From: Isoetes taiwanensis | Lineage: Eukaryota > Streptophyta > Lycopodiopsida > Isoetales > Isoetaceae | Direction: 5' to 3' | Assembly (NCBI GenBank): GCA_021234155.1 | Contig: JAJEKV010000011.1 | Coordinates: 21,408,677 to 21,472,676, forward strand | Length of the DNA: 64,000 nt | Shown: in pieces, positions 1-9,774 of the stretch | How positions within the stretch are numbered: the first letter of the stretch is position 1 | Layout: each line of letters begins with the position of its first letter | Made by a program: the position numbers and the translations under genes | The notes under the pieces: generated by a model | Database searches by the model: none | The model's input: only the letters and a program-made list of their open reading frames with translations | What the model was told of the DNA's origin: nothing

Positions 1-429
1 GGCGCAATGTACCGGCCTTTCTAGCCTTGAGGAAAGTGCGATATTGCTTGGCGCATCCGAGGTAGCGTGAAGGTGCGTGACTTGGCGGACCCGGCATTTT
101 GCGTTCTTTGCTTTTCGGCATCGAACCACTTTGGTTATCGCGGAAAGGCCGTAGCTCTTGAGGTTTGTTGGGGCGACTTCTCCGAAACACCTCTCTGCGG
201 CAGCCAGGGATACGCGCTTCTTTTGCTCAGTGTTGAGCATTGTGAGATCTTTGGCGGATCTTTTGTAAGCATCGGGAGTGGCGGGAGGCCTTCGAGTCGG
301 TCATTTTGTGGCATCTGAGGAGGTGTTGGATAGGCACAGGGGCAACCTGCCAAGCCGGTGCAAGTAGCGATGGGTGGTGCGAGTCCACCTCCTCATCCCT
401 ACCAGTTGTTCCCACTTGAAAATATTTGC

Positions 430-962
430 CCGAGGTGCATGTCTGCTTTCGGCCACCAAAACATAGTCTACCTATTTGGACCCACCTCCACTGGTTCTCC
501 TAGCGTGCAAGTTAATCTTGGGCTGGAGCCGCGACCCTTTGTGCCGACCCATTGCAAATCACTAGGTCAAAGATACTGCAGAGCAGCAATAGCTGCCTCC
601 CATAGCGCGAGATCTGAATGTCAGCTAATGCCCGTGGCCAAGCTCCTTCTGAAGGGCTCAGTTGCAACACATCATCTGTCAGAGGGTCAAATTTTATCGG
701 CTGTTCCGTGCCAGTGCGGGCATTGAAGTCTCCAATGAGCATGGCCCTACCCTCCTGCTTGTACTGTTGTATGTCATCGTATAGATCGACATAGGGCTGC
801 ATCCTATCCACATAGGACTGCATCCTATCCACACCCAGATGGTTGTGATAGAAGTTGCTCTCGGCATGTGGGAAGTAGTAGACCGCCACAAAGAGAGGGC
901 TACTACTGCAATTCTGCACGCGCACCCACAGGTACCTATTATGTTTGTCTATCTTACACAGG
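430..962 (-). pseudogene. LINE ORF2 endonuclease, central/C-terminal fragment
   Basis: The minus-strand frame includes FVAVYYFPHAESNFY, then GRAMLIGDFNARTG (the catalytic GDFNA motif of LINE endonucleases) and LCSIFDLVICNGS. A frame change and a stop follow, then VDYVLVAES at about 450, matching the D-Y-V/I-L block that precedes the final SDH motif. The region continues the fragment at 3466-3702 after removal of the inserted LTR element; the flanking GAAAT duplication supports this. Part of the frame above about 968 is read from the LTR and is not LINE sequence. Confidence 0.75.
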
Positions 963-967
963 GAAAT

Positions 968-1147
968 TGTAAGGAACCTTAGGACAAAAAGATATATACG
1001 TTTATACATATATTTGTATAGTACTTTTATACGTGTCTTTTGGTTCATGTCTTTTCACATGGACAAAAGACCACAATTTTGTACATTTTGGTTAACTTGG
1101 AATAAGAGATGTAGGTACTTTGTGTCGCTTGTTCCTTGTTCATTACA
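968..1147 (+). repeat. Left LTR of the 2.5-kb element
   Basis: About 180 bp, TG...CA ends, nearly identical to the first 145 bases of the right LTR. It lacks the roughly 45 bases present near the 3' end of the right copy. Confidence 0.85.
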
Positions 1148-1149
1148 TA

Positions 1150-1161
1150 TGGTATCAGAGC
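1150..1161 (+). other. Primer-binding site (initiator tRNA-Met)
   Basis: TGGTATCAGAGC, complementary to the 3' end of plant initiator tRNA-Met, 2 bases after the left LTR. This is the standard position for minus-strand priming of an LTR element. Confidence 0.85.
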
Positions 1162-3236
1162 AAGAAGATCTTGTGAAGTTGTACCTTTTTATGAATTAAG
1201 AAAGCTAAGAACTTTGCAGCAAGAAGATTACTTTTAAGATTTGTTGCTGCAAATTAAGAATCAACCATGTTATAAGAATTAAGGAATTTTAAACTCTGAC
1301 AGCATGCATTCTAATTAATGCTTGCAAGACGATTGGTAATGATAAAAATCGATTAAAACATGCCGATTCAGGCAAAAAGATAAAAAGGAAAAATGCATTT
1401 CACAAAGCATTTCTGTTACAGAGCAGACCACTCTGATGCGCTCAAAGCCATCCGCGGTGGTTTAGGAGAATCCAAGATGGGCCTGAAATGCCCGCTATTG
1501 AAGATATATACAAATTAAAACTCTAAGACAGAAGTGGTGCTAAAGAGTGGAACGAAAATAGTGTATCAAAAAAAAAAAAATTTGTTGGCTCAAGCTTTAC
1601 GCCTCTTAACGAGGAAGTCATAAGTCGGGGATCTGGCTCCATGAATCCCTTCTTTTCCCCAAGCTTCAAATCGGGTGAGGTTCGAGAAAAGAAACTTCGG
1701 GGGTCCATGCCGCCAACTAAAAACAGGGACTTAAGACAGACGCGCCTTGAAGCTTTAAAGGAGACACGAATCGCCGGAATCCTCCATAGCCCGGACTTGG
1801 GGCTTTCCATAGGCGCTTGCCCTAAACCGACAGCAAGAAGAGGAAAAGAAAAAGGTAAGAAAGTAAGAAAATAAAAAGATAAAAGAAAATTTACTATTCT
1901 TAACCATGGAACCTATTATTTTTGAGTGCTAATAAATGCTTTTACTAAGATGGTTAAGAGGCATTTCTAAGAGTATTGTTTTGAAATGGTGGGGGTTCGA
2001 TTCTCACTTGAAACAAACGCATACCTATGTATCAGCACCACGATATTTATTTTAATCCACTAAGACAAGTTCCGAGAACGGGATTTATTTTAATCCACTA
2101 GGACAAGTTCCGAGAGGGAATTTTAAGAGCAAGAGTATGGGATTTTTTTTAAAAAAAAAATCCGTTAAGATCACGAAACAAGCACGCATGTTTTTTTTAG
2201 CACTATGAATTTTTTAAATCTGTGAAGACAAGTTCTAGAGGGATTTAAAGAAACTCATAACAACATTTTCAAAGGAAAAACTTACCTTTTGTTAAATGTT
2301 GTAAGATCATCCTATTGTTCTCGCAGATTAAGAACATAAGAAAATTTATGACCCATGTTGTCGTGGTCAAGGATCTATGTTCCTTCAAAGGCCATAGAAA
2401 TATATTAAGACTAAGAGCATATGCCGTTGCAAAAAAAAATTGCAAAGCATATGAGGACATTGGACAAGATGAACATTTACCCAAGGTTCTCTTAAGGATG
2501 TTGTTTACTTTTGAACAACCTAAGAACAAAATTTTAAGTTTGTTTTATCAGGACATAGGAATTTGTGGATTGACATCATGTTAGCCACATATAAAGGTCA
2601 ATTCTAGAGTTGTCTGATGTGTTGAGACTCGGAGTCTTAATATTTCAACACTCTAAAAGTAAGAAGTATTTATAAACATATGGAACCTAAGTTTTATGAC
2701 AATGATGACATGACATTAAGAACCTTCTCACAAGAAATTCACACTAGTCATCTCTTTGGCAATGGTGTTCTAACTAACTGTCTATAGTTAGTCTATGAAA
2801 TTGGTTGGCGAGTCTCATGATGAGATGGTCGACTGGGTAGTAAAATTTCTACTACTCTAAGGACTAAGTTAAGAACAACTTTTAAATATGAAGTTTCTAA
2901 GATGCCTCACATCTTATATGACAAAGAGAAGGCTTGATGATTTTTATTCACCAATAGTCCAAAAGTTAATTTAAAACTTAACTTTAGACACAAGATTGGC
3001 CATAAGAAATTTAAGTAAACAAGTAAGGTTCTAGGATTCAAGACAACCCCTCAGACGATGAAGGTGTTGAAGACTTAATCCTGTTGAAGACCCTATATGG
3101 GAATGAAGACTTTCTCTAAGCACATGCTATACGAGGAAGATGCTTATCCTGAGATTCTAGACGAACTCTTGGAACTCTTCTGACTTGAAGACATGGACTG
3201 ACAATGAGGACATTGTCTTTTTTAAGTCGGAGAGAA

Positions 3237-3460
3237 TGTAAAGAACCTTAGGACAAAAAGATACATACGTTTATACATGTATTTGTACAATACTTTTATA
3301 CGTGTCTTTTGGTTCATGTCTTTTCACATGGACAAAAGACCACAATTTTGTACATTTTGGTTAACTTGGAATAAAAGATGTAGTTTAGGCACTGATGGTC
3401 TCTTTATGGATGCATCTCTTGTTCCTTGTTCATTACATATCTTGTTCCTTGTTCATTACA
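3237..3460 (+). repeat. Right LTR of the 2.5-kb element
   Basis: 224 bp, TG...CA ends. It carries an extra segment and a short internal duplication of the terminal ccttgttcattaca at 3424-3460. GAAAT follows directly. Confidence 0.85.
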
Positions 3461-3465
3461 GAAAT

Positions 3466-3702
3466 TGACTGTGCCAGAGCTGTCTGGTAGTAGCAGGCGA
3501 CCCCTCCGTGTCCCCGCTTTCCTATGCATTCATTGAAGACAGAGTATCGATAGTATCCTGATAAGTCGGGTAGTCTATGTCCAGCATGCTCCCATGTTTC
3601 CATGAGGAAGATGAGGTCCATATCGACAGCAACTGAGTTGAGACTGTCTCCCTTCTGCCATGGGAAGCCCCGACAATTCCAAGTGACCATGCGCAGGCAC
3701 AA
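3466..3702 (-). pseudogene. LINE ORF2 endonuclease, N-terminal fragment
   Basis: Minus-strand translation starts MCLRMVTWNCRGFPW and contains DLIFLMETWEH and GHGGVACYY. These match the first blocks of the LINE apurinic endonuclease: the WN.RG opening and the catalytic ET motif. The domain would nick target DNA for target-primed reverse transcription. The frame ends where the LTR element inserts at 3460, and the missing part of the domain resumes at 962. It is one piece of an interrupted pseudogene. Confidence 0.75.
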
Positions 3703-3705
3703 TCC

Positions 3706-4260
3706 CTATTTGCTGGCAGTTGCAGCAGTAGGTTTGGTGGTGGCAACACAGGGGGGTGGTGGTGGAGGCGGCATTTGGCATGTTGGCAGTGGCAGGTGAG
3801 GCCATTGTGGTAGGGTGTACAAATGGGGTCGTGACAGAAGGGCCTCGAGCATTTGAGGCACTTGCATCAGCATTAGGTGGCCTGAAGATCTGCATCTTTC
3901 CCCGAACCAACCCTGCTGCATCTCCCTGTTTGCGGACATTCTTGACTTTCTCCAACTCATGCCGCGGTCCTCCTGTTGTGCCGGAGTCAGATCCCGGTCT
4001 ACGTATAGGGCAGTCCCCTTCAACTGCCTGGCTTGGTGCAGGATGGTTGCTCGCTCTTGCGCGTCCCTGACTGTGAAGATAACTACCCGAGGATGTTCAG
4101 GGCGCTGGGCTCCATGGCGTGTCGCCCTAGCAATGTGTACGGGTGTGTGGAATGTCATCCAGGCTGTGTCTGGAGCCAGTTGATGAGGTGCTCTCCTGCC
4201 TCCTCTTTCAGGCCGCGTACCACCACATTGTGGCTCCTACGTCTCCGCTTCTAAAACTCT
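3706..4260 (-). pseudogene. LINE ORF1-like RNA-binding protein fragment
   Basis: Two frames are needed. One gives NVVVRGLKEEAGEHLINWL (about 4240-4180). The other gives RVVIFTVRDAQERATILHQA followed by LKGTALYVDRDLTP (about 4090-3970). These are the RRM-like and C-terminal-domain blocks of L1-type ORF1 proteins, which coat LINE RNA. A proline-rich segment follows before ORF2. At least two frameshifts show decay. The preceding piece at 4910-5050 reads as a heptad-like stretch, fitting the usual coiled coil upstream of the RRM. Confidence 0.6.
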
Positions 4261-4669
4261 GAGGTTGTCGGGCTCGTGGAGGCTGTTGCGGCATTCGCTG
4301 TTTGCGATGTGCGGGACGTGTGTTGTGACCTGTAGTGGGGTGGTGGTTGCACGGGGCAGCTTGGTGACGCAGCGGTGGGCTGCCCTGGTTGGCGTCTTGC
4401 AGGCCCCCGGGTATGTGGATCTGTCATACCCCGTGTTTTGGCCTCTACTCTCTGTAGTCGGGAGCTCAGCTCCTGCTAGAATTGCTGCTGCCTTGCCAAT
4501 TCATGTGTGCATCGCCGTAATTGTTCATGGGCTTCCGCATGAAGGCCCTTGCCTTACTGAGCGACGGTTGCCCTAAGCTCCTGCAGCTCTTGGTCTCATG
4601 CGTCGGCCTTCCTGTGAAGTGCTCTCAACTCCGAAGGCAGTCTGCATGCTTCGCATGGTGGTGGCAGCC

Positions 4670-4907
4670 CGGGGGGATGCACTTATACATAAGGGGGTAT
4701 GGCATCTGCGTTCGGGGGGTAGCAAAAAAACCCCTCTTGTATACGCAATTTTAAAAGGCAATTTGACCCTTCTGTGTATAGATATTGCTCCAAATCAGTG
4801 CCTAAAAACACCCCTAACCCCTAAGTATACATACGCAAATGGTCCAAAAAACACCCCTTCGATGAACTCTCATGGGTTATACACTGATCAAAGGTGAATC
4901 CCCCGGG
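4670..4907. mobile_element. MITE with imperfect TIRs (Mutator-like target duplication)
   Basis: The left end reads CGGGGGGATGCAC and the inverse of the right end reads CGGGGGATTCAC. The sequence GGTGGCAGCC lies on both sides, giving a 9-10 base target duplication as expected for Mutator-type insertion. The element interrupts the LINE ORF1 region and has no coding capacity. Its interior is rich in ACCCCT repeats and carries two related blocks containing ATACGCAA. Confidence 0.6.
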
Positions 4908-5070
4908 GTGGCAGCCTCTGCGACTTCTGATTGGAGGCGGGAGATGGTTGCCCTTGTCTCCTGATCGACACGTTGCCTATCTTGTGGCATAGTCTCTATG
5001 ATGGTGGAGAGGGAGTCCATGCGAGCCCGCAGGTCAACAATGCAGTTGGAGCTAGCCGATTTGCTCCATG

Positions 5071-6416
5071 ATGCAACATACCGAAGGTTTTATGCAATGA
5101 CAGATAGCTCTGTGGTCCAGTAACTATGTTTTAGGACTTGTGGTATTACTCTGCAGTATCTAGCAAAGCTAAAGATATTGCTTGAAGAAGCCGTCTGCTA
5201 AGGCTAGTTCTTGCAAATCCAAGATGGAAGCACATCCAAGTTATGGTTTGCCTTAAGCGGCTTAGCCAAGTTCTCATATGCAGAATATAAATCTAAGATA
5301 AAAGTATGATTTTCTCTAAATAATGATGTGAAAATGGACTAGACCCTTGCCGAAAATATGAAGGCCTGGTAGTCATGGGCTGATATTGCACTTAGAGCTC
5401 TTGCTCAAACATATGTTTCTTACTTGTTTAACAAGGTTTTTATGAATTTCCAGCTCTAATGCAAATATAACAGAGCCTAATGGATATGGCTGAGCATGCT
5501 GGCTCTAAAGTTTTGGCCAAATACATTGTGAGGTCCATAAAATAGCTGGCCTGCTGGTGAAGATCAGGACAAGAGGCTTCAAACAAATTATTGCCACACC
5601 ATGTAGCAATGCAAACTGATGAATTATGGAGTGCGAAAATCAGGTCATGATTTTTGCTTTTAAGAATGTTAGGAAAAGATAGTTTACATTGTGCATAAAC
5701 AGATTCACAAATTCTTAAATTTGCTGTTCGAGGATATATGTGAAGTTCCCCATCTTACATTCTAAATCTTATGGTGGATAATGATATACTTTGGAAGTTG
5801 TTAAGAAATATCAAGTTCTACATCTTATGTTCAATAGCTGTAAGTCTTATGTTCAATAATCTATATGAAGCTTGTTTTCCCAGCTTTCCTACTTTTTTTT
5901 TTTAGTTGATCCCTAATTTGTATTCTTTTTCTAGGTTATGGTATTGGAGCTGTGTTTTTGGATATTGGACTCTCTGCATCAAGCCTTGCAGCTTTATCTA
6001 GCTTTGTCTAACAGGATCTCTATTAACACCAGACCCTGCGATGCCCTCAATAAGCAGCCAAGGTATTCTATTACTTCCTGAATTGTATATGTAAACAATT
6101 ATATGTTAACACTGCGGGCTGCAGACCCTGCGCTAACTTTAATAAGCTTGGAGCAAGTGACAAGAATCTAAAATCTCCCTCCTTGGCTAGAGTGGCAGGT
6201 CACTCTGCAGGTAAAAAGATAGAAACAATCATTCTAAATTGATCTATATATCAATGACTATTTTGAATTTTAGATTCATGATTTATAAAATGAGGTATAC
6301 TAGTAGTCACATGCAGGGCAATTAATAATATTGTATGTTTTATTTTGCAGAGAACAAGCATATCACAACAAGGAAATGAAGCTGTTAGTGAGCACCTTGC
6401 CACATTATTCTTGATT
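5071..6416. other. Intergenic, nothing recognised
   Basis: About 1.3 kb of AT-rich sequence with no supported reading frame, RNA gene or terminal repeat that I can identify. Confidence 0.5.
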
Positions 6417-6804
6417 TTAGAGATTGTTACATGTAACTGTGACTTGTGATTGCACTTATGCTCTTGTTTCTTCATAACTTGTAGCCTAAATTCATGTTAA
6501 ACTTCAGCAGCATTACAAGTTGTGTAATTGAAAATACTGACATACTGCAAATCAATACAAATTTCAAATTCCAAACGAAATGCAAATCCAGACAAAATAT
6601 ACATAGATGATTAGAGATTGTTACATGTAACTGTGACTTGTGATTGCACTTATGCTCTCGTTTCTTCATAACTTGTAGCCTAAATTCATGTTAAACTTCA
6701 GCAGCATTACAAGTTGTCTAATTGAAAATACTGACATATTGCAAATCAATACAAATTTCAAATTTCAAACAAAATGCAAATCCAGACAAAATGTACATAG
6801 ATGA
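6417..6804. repeat. Tandem duplication, 2 x 194 bp
   Basis: 6417-6610 and 6611-6804 are head-to-tail copies, each starting ttagagattgttacatg and ending atacatagatga or gtacatagatga. Only a few substitutions and no indels separate them, so the duplication is recent. Confidence 0.9.
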
Positions 6805-6828
6805 ATAACCTGACAAATTTGGTGGAAA

Positions 6829-7019
6829 ATGTTATGACGAATTTTTTGAGTTTTTTTTGACGATTTTCAGGACAATTTTCCTGATTATTTTCTTGACGCT
6901 ATTTCTAACAAATCTTGATGATTTTGCTGACGCTTAATTGTCAGAAAATTGACAATTTTTTTGACGATTTTTCTGACGTTTCATCGTCAAATAAAAATCG
7001 TCAGGTAAATCGTCAGCTA
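6829..7019. repeat. TGACG/GACGATTTT-rich degenerate repeat patch
   Basis: Many imperfect copies of tgacgatttt and its inverse (aaaatcgtca) lie within 190 bp. Such motifs resemble the subterminal repeats of CACTA transposons, but no CACTA terminus is seen, so the origin is open. Confidence 0.5.
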
Positions 7020-7284
7020 GTAAGGATGCAATGCGTTTTAAAGGTGCGGACGGTTTTACGTTTTGTGAACCGGCGATTTTTTTACGGCCTTGAAGCGGGC
7101 ATTCTCTTGTCTTGAAGAATCTATGAGATATTGGTGATCTTGTTCTGCTATCTCTACAACGAACAGTTGTAGCCGAGAATCCAATAACGAGATGGAGAGT
7201 TTGCGGAAGAGGTTTCTACAGAAAAGAGTTCTTCAGAGTCATCCTTGATGACCTCAGAGAAGAAGACGTCAGAGTGACTTGTTG

Positions 7285-7410
7285 CGCCAGTTATAAGTGG
7301 TTGGCGTGACAAGACTTGGATGAACTTGGTCTTGTAAATACGGGATGTATGTGCTAGTTGTAAGTGGTTGGTGTGATAAGACATGGATGAGATTGGTCTT
7401 GTATAGATTA
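7285..7410. repeat. Diverged direct repeat of about 50 bp
   Basis: Two copies of a block containing taagtggttgg, gataagac or gacaagac, and ttggtcttgta start about 66 bases apart. The region is otherwise unassigned. Confidence 0.5.
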
Positions 7411-7788
7411 TTATTATTATTTAGCAAGCATATAAGTCTCGTGAATATTTAACTTAAATGTTAAACATGTCGGTCGATGGCTTAGGCCAAAGGGCGAGAT
7501 CCGTTTCAGTTTGCATGAGAGTTGTAATATAAGAAACAGAGAAGGATTGAAGAAAATGGAACAATCCGGAATGAACCAGGTAGAATTTGAAGGGACTTGG
7601 AAATCGGGAAGGATAAAGGAAACAAAAGCACAACCCAAAAATGGATAAAGATGGACCTGGAAGGATGAATTTGGATTAGGGTTACAGTTGCAAAACCTTT
7701 TTCCATGTGAATGGGTCAGGCTGAATCGCTGATCCAAAATTAGATCCGCGAGAGAAATTTGCAATTAATTCGCATGGGCACGCGGGAT

Positions 7789-8349
7789 AGCCCAGCATTA
7801 GGGATTTTTGAGATCATAAAAGAGCTTTCTAAGAACTGCTGACTAAGTTGTATAGACTACCAATTAGAAAACAGAACTGGTAATCCAGTCAGCAAAACAG
7901 TTATAGCTAACTCACTAGATCACGTTTTCTAGCATAAATGTCGATAGAAAGCCCAAATATGCTCTTGTTTGGTGCAATAAATAGATCTCATTAAGATCTT
8001 TCTAACTTGGGTGGTTTGCATATATCTTTTAGCCCCATATGATAGTAAAAAATGTTAAAAACAACATTTTTTGGAGTCTTGACAATCATACGTGGTTAAA
8101 ATATGTGCAAAGCATCCAAAATTGAAAAAGATCTCAATGAGATCTATCTATTACATTAAACAAGAGCTCATTTGGACTTTTCTATCAACAGTTATGCTCG
8201 AAAATGTGACCCAGTGAGTTAGTTATAACAGTTTTGCTGACTAGACCCTTCAGGCTCTTATTTCTGGTTGGCAGTTCATTTATCCTCATTTGGCTTAGTT
8301 GGCATGTTTTGAAGGCTCTTTTATAATCTCAAAAAAACCCTAATGGGCT
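7789..8349. mobile_element. Foldback (long inverted repeat) MITE
   Basis: The whole 0.56-kb segment folds on itself. The left end agccc(agc)attaggg with ttttgagat, and aaaagagc further in, is mirrored by the right end gctctttta, tctcaaaa and accctaatgggct. Pairing continues through agatctcat...gagatct to a loop near 8070. The ends are flanked by TA, compatible with a TA target duplication. There is no coding capacity. Arms match imperfectly, so the element is not very young. Confidence 0.7.
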
Positions 8350-8474
8350 AAATTAGCTGGAGGGTTTTGTGTAAGCACGGAATCAACGGCTTACATCTAT
8401 TGACCCCAAAAATATGCACGTGAACGACCCTTTAAAATGCACACCCATCAGTACATATGACTGACATCATTCGC

Positions 8475-8552
8475 CCATGAGGATTTGACTCTTAGATCTT
8501 TTGCAATTGGTAAGGACTTCAATCATTTGCCTTAATCAACTAAGCAATTGGG
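8475..8552 (-). repeat. tRNA-derived SINE-like fragment
   Basis: On the minus strand an A-box-like ttgcttagttgattaagg is followed about 45 bases later by a B-box-like gagtcaaatcctc. This is the internal RNA polymerase III promoter layout of a tRNA head. It does not fold as an intact tRNA. Confidence 0.35.
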
Positions 8553-8930
8553 ATGCTTCCATGGAGACTTGAAATCAATCCATCCGATCTAATCTACTCG
8601 ATACTTCAACTTGTCTAAGACAACATGAGAAGTTTTAACCGAGATCCATTTTGCCAAAGTAGATGGATTATCAATTGGGTTTAGGCTTGATTTGAAAGAG
8701 ATCCATTTTGGCAAAAAGAAATGGATTGTCAAGGTAGGATATGCGCAATTTGAACTGCTTGTTTCACATTACCTATACCTAATAGATTCATACCACCTGC
8801 AGAAGGAATCCCTCTTTCGAGTATTCAAGTGCAAGCTCAAAATGTTCTCTCTGTTCTTATTCTATTAGATTGGTTAGATTAGATTAAAAGGTAATAAATC
8901 TAAGTTCTTAAAAAAATCATATGGATAGAG

Positions 8931-9006
8931 CATTCTAGAATATCTAGAGCATTTCAGAACATTCTAAAACTATCTAGAACATTCTAGAACTTTCTAGGAC
9001 ATTCTC
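8931..9006. repeat. CATTCTAGAA minisatellite
   Basis: Short degenerate tandem of cattctagaa, tatctagaa and related words, giving several TTCTAGAA palindromes within 76 bp. Confidence 0.6.
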
Positions 9007-9072
9007 CTCTATTCTGTCTTAATTGGATCCTTACCTTAAGTATGTATGAAACATCATTTTTTTCAATGAATT

Positions 9073-9165
9073 AATGCCTGGTCTACTGGTTAGAATGGGG
9101 GGCTTGGGGAGCAATGACGAGGGTTCAAATACCCCAAACAATATAAAAAAATTTCAAAGTATCTC
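9073..9165 (+). repeat. tRNA-derived SINE-like fragment
   Basis: A-box-like tggtctactggttaga at 9079 and B-box gggttcaaatacccc at 9121, followed by an A-rich tail. This is the order and spacing of a tRNA-derived SINE head. Confidence 0.45.
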
Positions 9166-9756
9166 CCAAAGATTAATTGAAAATACTAGGGCTTGAGCAT
9201 GCAGTGTGAGATGTTGGATCTTGAACCAACGATTAGGATCAATCTGGACTGTAGTAACATCAACCATAGAATCGTCTATATATAAACTCCCAAGCCATAT
9301 GGGTCGTAGGATATGTCCTAGAGCAACATGAACTGTAGGATCTCGTATCGACGATCAGGATCAAGAACAATCTGGACCGTAGGATCGTCTATATATAAAC
9401 TCCCACGCCATCTGGGCTGCAGGATGTGTCCCAGGAGATGGACTGTCGATTTGGTTTAGGCTCGATTTGAAAGAGATCCATTTTATCAAAAAAAAGGAGG
9501 GGAGGGATTGTCAAGGTATGTTAGGATCAATTTGAATTGCTTCTTTCAAATTATATATACCTAATAAACTCATAACATCTGTATCTATATTCAAATGCAA
9601 TATCAAAATATTCCCTTTGTTTTTATTCTGGATTAGATCAGTTAAACTAGGTCAAAAGATAATAAATCTAAGGGAGTTTCCTTGATAAGGGTTTCCATTC
9701 CAGTTTACAATCTTCAACACCAACTAGTTGACTTGCAAACATACAAAACGAACAGG

Positions 9757-9770
9757 CTCTGATACCAATT
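9757..9770 (-). other. Initiator tRNA-Met primer-binding site of a decayed LTR element
   Basis: The inverse strand reads TTGGTATCAGAGCC, preceded by ...cttatca. This fits an LTR end followed by a primer site on the minus strand. The LTR would extend rightwards, but I cannot define its other end and see no gag or pol remains. Confidence 0.45.
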
Positions 9771-9774
9771 GATA

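Larger units (their letters stand above)
968..3460 (+). mobile_element. Non-autonomous LTR retrotransposon inserted in the LINE
   Basis: Two LTRs bound the element: 968-1147 and 3237-3460. Both begin TGTAAGGAACC or TGTAAAGAACC and end TTCATTACA. The five bases GAAAT occur directly before (963-967) and after (3461-3465) it and form the target-site duplication. A primer-binding site lies 2 bases after the left LTR. A purine-rich run (cggagagaa) lies just before the right LTR. The 2.1-kb interior has no gag or pol similarity that I can see, only short frames. Size and lack of coding capacity fit a LARD/TRIM-like non-autonomous element that depended on another element's proteins. Confidence 0.85.
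1..5070 (-). mobile_element. Decayed L1-type LINE (non-LTR retrotransposon), ORF1 plus endonuclease part of ORF2
   Basis: On the minus strand an L1-like layout can be read 5' to 3' from about 5070 down to the left edge. It runs from a coiled-coil-like stretch (5050-4910), through an ORF1 RNA-binding region (about 4260-3960), to an AP-endonuclease domain (3702-3466, continued 962-430). Many frameshifts and stops make it a pseudogene. Two later insertions split it: an LTR element at 968-3460 and a small TIR element at 4670-4907. The reverse-transcriptase part is not visible and would lie left of position 1. The family is clear from the motifs, but the clade is not resolved. Confidence 0.75.
8670..9675. 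repeat. Diverged 240-bp direct repeat and smaller nested duplication
   Basis: 8670-8912 and 9436-9675 are related copies; both hold gaaagagatccatttt, ggattgtcaaggta and ggtaataaatctaa or agataataaatctaa. Between them, a block containing atcgtctatatataaactcc occurs at about 9270 and again at about 9388. The arrangement looks like old segmental duplication inside a decayed element. Confidence 0.6.

Noticed and set aside
7417-7764. 115-codon minus-strand frame
   Set aside because: No family resemblance or conserved motif, and it lies beside repeats; probably chance.
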